Shown here piece after piece: positions 33,878 through 39,081 of a stretch of DNA of 39,081 bases. The stretch covers positions 1-39,081 of the forward strand of contig DBXD01000017.1 in the NCBI GenBank assembly GCA_002309425.1, written 5' to 3'. Source of the DNA: Cyanobacteria bacterium UBA1221 (GTDB lineage Bacteria; Cyanobacteriota; Vampirovibrionia; Gastranaerophilales; Gastranaerophilaceae). Position numbers and translations under genes: made by a program. The notes under the pieces were generated by a model. It was given only the letters and a program-made list of their open reading frames with translations, was not told the origin of the DNA and searched no databases. Positions within the stretch are counted from its first letter, which is position 1; each line of letters begins with the position of its first letter.

Positions 33878-35695
33878 CTAATCATTTTGCTGAATGCTTG
33901 AAAGCCTTATTAATTCGGCAAATTCCGGGTATTTGTCTGACAACTCTCTGAATGTTCCTATGTCAACGATAGTGCCGTCTTTCATGTATATTAATTTATT
34001 ACATGCCTGCAAAGTTGAGAGTCTGTGTGCTATCGCAATAATCGTTTTATCGCTGCATACATTCTTTAGCATTTCCGTAATTTCATTTTCAACTTTAACG
34101 TCTAAGGCTGATGTGGCTTCATCAAACAGCAGTATTTCCGGATTTTTGTAAAGAGCTCTTGCTATTGCGAGTCGTTGTTTTTGCCCTCTTGAAAGTCCGG
34201 TTTCTCCAACAAAAGGTATATCATAGATTGTGTTTTCATGCTTCAATACTTCATCCCAAAGTCTTACCTGCTTTAAAACAGATATTACTTTTTGATCATC
34301 AATATTTTCAGGATTTTCATCCCAGGCAATATTTTCCCTGAAGCTGCATTCCAGCATGTCAAATTCCTGCTGAACATATCCTATGTTTTTGCTAAAACCT
34401 GAAAATTTATCAATATCAATTTTTGCGTCGTCGACATATATTTCTCCGCTATCGGGAGACAGTAAACCTGTTATAATATCGGCAAGTGTGCTTTTCCCTA
34501 CTCCTGATAATCCTATAATCCCTACAAAATCTCCCTTGTTTATTGTGAAAGATATATTTTTTAATATGGGCAAATCTTTTTCATAGGAAAAACAGACATT
34601 CTTAAATTCGAGTTTTCTGTTGAATTTTATTGGGGCCGCGGTTGTGGAAATGTTTGAGTATTGACCAATATTGTATTCTTCATATACTTCTATCAGGTTT
34701 TGCAGGAACTTAAAGCCTGTCGGCAAATTTAAAATACTCGTTTGGATTCTGTTAAGAGCAGGGGCAATTCTGAAGATAGCCGCTACAATCATTGCCAGAG
34801 CTGCCAGCATATTTATACTTTGTTGCCCGCTGTGGCTTATAACGATTCCCAATAGTATAAGTGAAATAACAATTAGCGTTTCTATTGTGTATGGAGGTAT
34901 GCCGGAATAAAAACTTAATTTTGAGACAATTTTGGTTAATTTATTCATTGCATCTTTATACTTGTTTAAAAATTTTTCTTCGACATTCTGAATCTTTACC
35001 TCTTTAATGCAGTTAATATTGGTATATGTGACAGAATTTTCATATCTGGTAATTTTAAGTATATTGGAATTTATTGCTGTAATTTTGCCTTTGAACAGTT
35101 TATTTTGTATAACCAAGCTGATTACGATAAAAGTTATTGTAATAACCCCAGCGGTAAAGAATTTAATTAATATTAAGGATAATATTGATATTACGATTAT
35201 CAAATTTATTATCAGGGTAATATATCTTTGGCAAAAGTTGCCGGTTACATTGGGGGGTACAACATTTAGTATATATAACTTGTCAGACTCGGAAATTTTT
35301 TGAATAACGTTATACGGTGCAAACAGGTAAAATTTCATTATCATGTTGCAAATATACATTTTCCAGTGTTCTAAAAAACGGCTTTGAAAATAAATAAAAA
35401 TCATCATATAAATATTTTTAAGTATAAATATTACCATTGCGATTAAGCCTATAAGCAAAGCAAGTTTCGCTTCCGGGATTTTGTATAAATATTGTTGTAT
35501 AAATTCCGGTAACGCAGAAAATCCTGTTTTTAATATCTCCGGCTTTACCATAGCAAGAGCAAACGGGTAAATAAGAGTAATTCCGACAAATTCCAGCATT
35601 CCGGCAACAAGACCCATAAGAGTAAAGATTGCCAGTTTAATTTTTCTTCCGGTTCCAAAGTATTTTATGAATTTATTAAAATAGCTGATATACAT
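33878..35695 (-). CDS. ABC transporter, fused permease and ATPase (exporter/flippase, PglK/MsbA-like)
   Basis: A 605-residue half-transporter that should work as a homodimer in the inner membrane. Residues ~20-320 hold about six membrane helices (FTLMGLVAGMLEFVGITLIY, ALLIGLIAMVIFIL and so on). The ATPase domain follows with Walker A GLSGVGKST (Lys401), Q-loop YVQQEFDM, signature LSRGQ (501-505), Walker B ILLFDEATSALD and H-loop IAHRLS, all intact. The first helix with its EFVGITLIYPF motif resembles the PglK/WlaB glycolipid flippase group more than classical MsbA, so a lipid-linked sugar or lipid cargo is possible; this is inference. It starts 23 bases after the second WYL regulator gene on the same strand, with AGGGAA ahead, so the three genes probably form one operon. 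Confidence 0.94.
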   Translation of the reverse strand: MYISYFNKFIKYFGTGRKIKLAIFTLMGLVAGMLEFVGITLIYPFALAMVKPEILKTGFSALPEFIQQYLYKIPEAKLALLIGLIAMVIFILKNIYMMIFIYFQSRFLEHWKMYICNMIMKFYLFAPYNVIQKISESDKLYILNVVPPNVTGNFCQRYITLIINLIIVISILSLILIKFFTAGVITITFIVISLVIQNKLFKGKITAINSNILKITRYENSVTYTNINCIKEVKIQNVEEKFLNKYKDAMNKLTKIVSKLSFYSGIPPYTIETLIVISLILLGIVISHSGQQSINMLAALAMIVAAIFRIAPALNRIQTSILNLPTGFKFLQNLIEVYEEYNIGQYSNISTTAAPIKFNRKLEFKNVCFSYEKDLPILKNISFTINKGDFVGIIGLSGVGKSTLADIITGLLSPDSGEIYVDDAKIDIDKFSGFSKNIGYVQQEFDMLECSFRENIAWDENPENIDDQKVISVLKQVRLWDEVLKHENTIYDIPFVGETGLSRGQKQRLAIARALYKNPEILLFDEATSALDVKVENEITEMLKNVCSDKTIIAIAHRLSTLQACNKLIYMKDGTIVDIGTFRELSDKYPEFAELIRLSSIQQND

Positions 35696-35718
35696 ATGTT
35701 TCCCTAATATTAACCGGC

Positions 35719-36648
35719 TTATTGATAGTTCTTCAGAGTTTTATCAACCATTTTTATAAGATTTTCTCTCAAATATTTGGGAGAAACTACAACGCAGTCT
35801 TTATCATATTTGAACAATCTTTTTGAAAGTGACTGAAAATCTTCCCCTGAGTTTACAACAACCAACCAACCGTCATTATCAATCCCGTTTGTATATTCTT
35901 GTTCCCTTAATTTGTATCTTTTTGCTAAATCGCCTTTAAGTTTAAAAATAACGGTTGTGCACATTTTTGATTTTGTGGCCTTAATCGGTAACTGAACAAT
36001 ATTTTTGATTGCGCTGATTGGTATATCTATAATTTGACCGAGTAATGGTACATATACGCACAAACCTATCTGATTCTTCTGATATTTCAGTTCAAGAGGG
36101 GTGCAAAAAATGGACTTATTTTGTCCGTCTGCTTCCGAATAATATATTTCAATTTTTTGTCCGTCCTGACAGAATTTTTCACAATCCGCAATCTGCTTTT
36201 CATATTTTTTATAATAAAAAGACAAGTCATAATTTCTGAATTTCGTAATTATGTTATCAAGTTTTTGCGTGCTGTAATCATATCTTTGCTGCAGTTTTTC
36301 AATAAAATCCTCCAGTGCTTTTTTTTCTTTACCGTTCGGAAAGAAATTAAGCACGGACTTAATCAGAGCAACGGCACACAATCCGTTTTCATCAAGATTT
36401 ATACTGAAGGGCATTTTCATTAAGTAATATTTATTTTTATTTTTTCTGATATCTATCCCAAAAATTTTCAGGGTATTCATGTATTTATTAAGTATTACAT
36501 TTGATTTTTGGGTGAATTTTCCGTTTTTATCCTTAAAAAGTTGTATAACATCAGCGAAATCGGCAGTCCCGTTTGACAGTACTGAAAGCAAATTAAATAC
36601 CTTTACGCAGGAATCGTTATATTTGTCACTGGTATCATTTCTAGTCAT
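35719..36648 (-). CDS. WYL-domain transcriptional regulator (second of the pair)
   Basis: A 309-residue protein with an N-terminal winged-helix-like region (residues ~1-85, KVFNLLSVLSNGTADFADVIQLF), a helical linker, and a WYL-type ligand-binding domain (~165-235: IEIYYSEADGQNKSIFCTPLELKYQKNQIGLCVYV). The tail (DKDCVVVSPKYLRENLIKMVDKTL) is the usual WYL C-terminal extension. The actual WYL triplet is replaced by LCV. Its ATG overlaps the last eight bases of the upstream regulator gene (ATGACTAG), so translation is coupled. The two regulators are clearly related in plan but diverged, and may act as a heterodimer controlling the ABC gene; that is inference. Confidence 0.88.
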   Translation of the reverse strand: MTRNDTSDKYNDSCVKVFNLLSVLSNGTADFADVIQLFKDKNGKFTQKSNVILNKYMNTLKIFGIDIRKNKNKYYLMKMPFSINLDENGLCAVALIKSVLNFFPNGKEKKALEDFIEKLQQRYDYSTQKLDNIITKFRNYDLSFYYKKYEKQIADCEKFCQDGQKIEIYYSEADGQNKSIFCTPLELKYQKNQIGLCVYVPLLGQIIDIPISAIKNIVQLPIKATKSKMCTTVIFKLKGDLAKRYKLREQEYTNGIDNDGWLVVVNSGEDFQSLSKRLFKYDKDCVVVSPKYLRENLIKMVDKTLKNYQ

Positions 36649-37582
36649 TATTGTATGCTGCCCTCATTTCTTTAAGCGTGTTAATTATATCTTCACGAAA
36701 ATCTTTTGTCGAAAGAACCGTACAACAAGGTCCATATTCCATTATTTTACGTTTAATATCAAATTTGTTTGTTGTTTGCGCTTCGATGATTACGGAATCG
36801 TCTTTTATTTCAACTATTTTCTCGTAATCAGCAAGTTTGGTGTTTGCTGCAACTGAAGATAACTCGTATCTTACGGTAATTGGTTGTAATTTTATTTTCG
36901 GTTTGTTTTCCAAATCCACATCAACAATTTTTATAATTCGTTCGGCAAGGTAGTTTGCTTCTTTGTTGTATTCAAGGCCTATCCCCGACAGATATACTTT
37001 GCCGTCAGTCAGGTTTAATGAATCAGTGATTATCTCAATTTCTTTTTGACTTGTTCTGGGAGAATTGTATAAAACAGTTATTTTTAACTTTTGTTTTGAA
37101 TATTTAATCAATTCTTCCAAAACATTTTTATTAATATTTTTTAATACGGAAACTTTTTCCAGTGCTTCTCGAAGGGTATCGTTTTTTGTAAAGACCGCGA
37201 GATTATTGATAAATTTTTCATACTCATATATATCAGAAAAATCGGCAGATTTTAATATTATTTTATAGATTTTTATTAATCCCTTAACTTGGTCTTCTGA
37301 AATTTTTAATTCAAACGGATGTGAAACCAACTTATATTTTCCGTTGTCGGGTTTCTTCATTTTTTCAATAACGCAGCCTGAACGTTTAAGAGAGGTAAGA
37401 TAAACGCGTAAGGTGTCGGTAGAAACGTCTTCTCTGAGATATTTATGTTCCCTGAACGCTTCTTTAAGGCTTGCGTACGACTGCGGGGCTTTAAGTAACA
37501 GAGAAAATATAAATAGTGACTTGAATGCCGTAAAAGACATCAAATTATAAGTAATAGTTTCAGATTTATTAAACTCTTTCAT
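36641..37582 (-). CDS. WYL-domain transcriptional regulator (first of the pair)
   Basis: A 313-residue regulator with an N-terminal winged helix (~1-80: LMSFTAFKSLFIFSLLLKAPQSYASLKEAF, then DTLRVYLTSLKRSGCVIEK as recognition helix and wing), a helical linker, and a WYL-like domain (~170-230: LKITVLYNSPRTSQKEIEIITDSLNLTDGKVYLSGIGLEYNKEA in outline). The ending GPCCTVLSTKDFREDIINTL is the standard WYL C-terminal block. WYL domains bind nucleic acid or small ligands and switch DNA binding. I chose the ATG at 37582 because GAGGGG lies five bases ahead; an in-frame ATG at 37597 precedes that site. It heads the regulator-regulator-ABC operon and is divergent from the gene at 37763. Confidence 0.88.
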   Translation of the reverse strand: MKEFNKSETITYNLMSFTAFKSLFIFSLLLKAPQSYASLKEAFREHKYLREDVSTDTLRVYLTSLKRSGCVIEKMKKPDNGKYKLVSHPFELKISEDQVKGLIKIYKIILKSADFSDIYEYEKFINNLAVFTKNDTLREALEKVSVLKNINKNVLEELIKYSKQKLKITVLYNSPRTSQKEIEIITDSLNLTDGKVYLSGIGLEYNKEANYLAERIIKIVDVDLENKPKIKLQPITVRYELSSVAANTKLADYEKIVEIKDDSVIIEAQTTNKFDIKRKIMEYGPCCTVLSTKDFREDIINTLKEMRAAYNND

Positions 37583-37762
37583 GCCTGCCCCTCGCATAAA
37601 TTTTATTATAAATATGCAAAAATTGCTACTCTATGCTTATTCTTGTCAGAATTATTTGTAAACTTTTGTAAAGAATAAATAAATATTTCGCAATTTCCTA
37701 AGCGTAAAATTTTTTATATAAATGTAAGGTAGGTTAGTGAATAGTTTAATGTGGAGGTTAAC
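37583..37762. promoter_or_regulatory. divergent promoter region for the WYL operon and the glycine-zipper protein
   Basis: About 180 AT-rich bases. On the minus strand a TATAAT box (37605-37610) lies about 22 bases before the regulator start, without a convincing -35. On the plus strand GGAGG at 37753-37757 decides the ATG at 37763. A likely site for autoregulation by the WYL pair, but no clear palindrome is seen. Confidence 0.35.
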
Positions 37763-38581
37763 ATGGATCCTTTCTCAATGAATATAGGTCCGTATGGTTT
37801 AAACGGTGCAATGGACCCGTCATTGTATCCGGTATTGCAAGGTTATAGAAGTGCTTTGGCTCAATATGAACAGGCCGCTGGCGGTTCAACAATGACTGCG
37901 CCGCAGACAAGGACTGGAACAAGTACAGGAACTGAAGGCGGTAATAACTCAGGATACAGAAGAATTCCACAGTACGGAACTCCCGAATATTGGGACTATC
38001 AGCGTGAAAATCAAAGCAGAATGATGGATAATACGATTGAGCGCGGTAAGCAATGGCAAATTAAAAATTATGCAATAAACGGTCCGATGAGTAAGGTGTA
38101 CAAAGCTGCTGAAGCTTTACATACAAAGATTTTGGAAAACGAACAGGACCAAATAATGGTTGCATTTCAGGCATATAAAAATACAATAAAAGAGGCAATC
38201 TATCCGAATGAAGAAGAAGTAGACGATGATTTATTAACTGCTCAGGCGAAGTCCATTTATGAAAACAAGTATGGAGTTACTTTGGATGATGATTTGCGGG
38301 CAAATTCAACCCCTGCCTTTTGGAACGGGTTTATTAGTTCCACAACATTCGGCTTGTTCGGAGATGACCGAATGGCTGCTGAAAATATAGCAGAGATTGA
38401 TGACTTACCTGTTTCATCAAAGCAAAAAATGTGGAAAAGAACGGGTGAAATTGTAGGACCCACGGTATCTTATGCAGGAGTTGGTGCAGCAATAGGTTTG
38501 TGTGTAGGTGGGCCTATGGGCGCAGGAATCGGTGCAGCTATCGGCGGCGTAGTGGGCCTGGTAAAAGGTATATTTACATAA
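37763..38581 (+). CDS. 272-residue protein with C-terminal glycine zipper, unknown function
   Basis: Three parts can be seen: an unordered N-terminus rich in Gly, Ser, Thr and Gln (about 1-75, beginning MDPFSMNIGPYGLNG); a helical, charged middle (about 75-220); and a C-terminal hydrophobic hairpin with glycine-zipper spacing (VGAAIGLCVGG, GAGIGAAIGGVVGLV), which could insert into a membrane. There is no signal peptide. The first residues resemble those of the 2,693-residue protein (MD-x-[FY]-SM, then Gly/Asn-rich), which may be a shared N-terminal export signal. I chose the ATG at 37763 on the strength of GGAGG six bases upstream, over an upstream GTG at 37751. A hairpin terminator follows. 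I do not recognise the family; a secreted membrane-active protein or effector is possible. Confidence 0.85.
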   Translation: MDPFSMNIGPYGLNGAMDPSLYPVLQGYRSALAQYEQAAGGSTMTAPQTRTGTSTGTEGGNNSGYRRIPQYGTPEYWDYQRENQSRMMDNTIERGKQWQIKNYAINGPMSKVYKAAEALHTKILENEQDQIMVAFQAYKNTIKEAIYPNEEEVDDDLLTAQAKSIYENKYGVTLDDDLRANSTPAFWNGFISSTTFGLFGDDRMAAENIAEIDDLPVSSKQKMWKRTGEIVGPTVSYAGVGAAIGLCVGGPMGAGIGAAIGGVVGLVKGIFT

Positions 38582-38628
38582 AGATTTCTCGGGTAGTGTG
38601 TAATATTATGTGAGCTAATGTGTGTGTA

Positions 38629-38661
38629 AAACGGGACAAGATATCTGTCCCGTTTCTTTTT
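38629..38661 (+). terminator. intrinsic terminator after the glycine-zipper gene
   Basis: Ten-base perfect stem AAACGGGACA (38629-38638) with TGTCCCGTTT (38646-38655), a seven-base loop, then CTTTTT. Classic rho-independent terminator 47 bases after the stop codon. Confidence 0.92.
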
Positions 38662-38665
38662 ACGC

Positions 38666-38726
38666 AAAAAAATCCCAACGGTACCAAGGAGGTGATACTG
38701 TCGGGATAACCAGTAAAAGAGACATC
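38666..38726 (-). ncRNA. candidate small RNA whose terminator loop carries an anti-Shine-Dalgarno sequence
   Basis: On the minus strand a promoter-like pair is followed about 20 bases later by a hairpin (38706-38696 with 38683-38673: UCCCGACAGUA and UACCGUUGGGA, one wobble and one mismatch) and seven U residues (38672-38666), a proper intrinsic terminator. The 12-base loop contains UCACCUCCUU, identical to the 3' end of 16S rRNA, so it can pair with Shine-Dalgarno sites of mRNAs. The whole transcript would be about 60 bases, with no room for a gene. No homology to a named RNA is recognised. It lies between two back-to-back terminators and the repeats at the window end. Confidence 0.5.
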
Positions 38727-38732
38727 GACAAC

Positions 38733-38760
38733 ATTATTATTTCGTTTTAAAAAAAGTCAA
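38733..38760 (-). promoter_or_regulatory. promoter of the candidate small RNA
   Basis: On the minus strand TTGACT (38755-38760) and AATAAT (38733-38738) are 16 bases apart, each five of six matches to the sigma-70 consensus. No open reading frame follows, which is why a short RNA is proposed. Predicted start near 38726. Confidence 0.5.
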
Positions 38761-38875
38761 ATTTATCCCATTGGATATTCATCCGGATTATCACGCTTCG
38801 CTCAGGACGACATGCGTTCATGTCATTACGAGCAAATCAAAGGCTTGATTTGCGAAGTAATCCAGCTGATTAAAA

Positions 38876-38907
38876 GACGATAAGACGTTATGACGATAAG
38901 ACGTTAA
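38876..38907 (+). repeat. tandem 16-base repeat, two copies
   Basis: GACGATAAGACGTTAT (38876-38891) is followed directly by GACGATAAGACGTTAA (38892-38907), inside the palindromic repeat unit. It looks like a short tandem duplication in its loop region. Confidence 0.8.
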
Positions 38908-39043
38908 GTTCATATCGGCGTTTTGTGTAATTAAACGGCTGGATTGCCACGCTTTGCTCGCCTCCGTTTGTCGAAATCTATTGATTTCGTTACAAACTGG
39001 GTACTCGCAGAGTGCAATGACAAATAATAGGACTATTAAAATT

Positions 39044-39067
39044 ATCCAAATAAAGAAATATTTGGAT
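39044..39067. repeat. perfect nine-base hairpin before the last repeat copy
   Basis: ATCCAAATA (39044-39052), loop AAGAAA, TATTTGGAT (39059-39067). It overlaps the start of the GGATTGCCACG repeat copy that runs off the window, so it is probably part of that repeat family. Confidence 0.6.
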
Positions 39068-39081
39068 TGCCACGTCCTCAC

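Larger units (their letters stand above)
38785..39081. repeat. intergenic palindromic repeat block (REP/MITE-like), gene-free
   Basis: The motif GGATTGCCACGC[TC]T[TC]GCTC, often followed by (G)CAATGACA, recurs at 38785-38803, inverted near 38841-38863 (GCGAAGTAATCCAGC), at 38941-38962 and at 39064-39074. TGTCATTACGAG at 38821 and GTGCAATGACA ending at 39022 form the outer ends of a ~200-base inverted-repeat unit that also holds a perfect hairpin (GCAAATCAA...TTGATTTGC, 38831-38852). The block continues past the window edge. I see no coding content; an 87-codon minus-strand frame here is made of repeat sequence. Confidence 0.7.

Noticed and set aside
38818..39081. An 87-codon minus-strand open frame with a hydrophobic start
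   Set aside because: It runs entirely through palindromic intergenic repeats, has no ribosome-binding site and is cut by the window edge.

Overview
The window is AT-rich bacterial chromosome from a Gram-negative organism: it encodes two autotransporters with signal peptides and outer-membrane barrels, a tRNA-Asn without an encoded CCA, and Shine-Dalgarno starts on nearly every gene. The very large cytoplasm-translated proteins with EF-hand, calpain-like and FHA modules, the WYL regulators and the Pmp-type autotransporters fit an uncultured gut bacterium such as a Gastranaerophilales (non-photosynthetic cyanobacterial) lineage. This assignment is a guess from gene content; no rRNA or marker gene is present to prove it.

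Layout. 1-2208 (+): a small redox/detoxification operon (3' end of an alpha/beta hydrolase, aldo/keto reductase, sugar O-acetyltransferase, flavodoxin), closed by a two-way terminator shared with a patatin-like phospholipase on the other strand. 3283-11063 (-): a 2,521-residue protein followed by a 65-residue DUF1858 protein. 11364-19825 (+): a divergent 2,693-residue multidomain protein followed by a 115-residue helical protein. 19985-30770: two paralogous autotransporters (+) flanking a secreted double carboxymuconolactone-decarboxylase-like protein (-). 30891-33457 (+): a double-AAA ATPase, a decayed gene remnant and a DUF4186 protein. 33468-33811: a cluster of short inverted repeats, a strong hairpin and tRNA-Asn (-). 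33878-37582 (-): two WYL regulators and an ABC exporter. 37763-38581 (+): a glycine-zipper protein. 38629-39081: a terminator, a candidate small RNA (-), and MITE-like intergenic repeats.

The most remarkable object is the 2,693-residue protein. In order it carries an EF-hand, annexin-type GLGTDE motifs, a glycine-rich hydrophobic segment, an FHA (phosphothreonine-reading) domain, a HopA1-like segment, a domain whose residues line up with the SpvC/OspF phosphothreonine lyases (also found at the N-terminus of class III lanthipeptide synthetases), and a calpain/papain-like protease domain with an altered active site. It reads like a multi-effector protein that may recognise and eliminate phosphothreonine. 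The divergent 2,521-residue protein has a parallel plan (helical arms, hydrophobic middle, conserved-looking C-terminal domain). Neither has a signal peptide, so the delivery route, if any, is unknown. The second notable object is a compact candidate sRNA whose terminator loop displays a ten-base anti-Shine-Dalgarno sequence.
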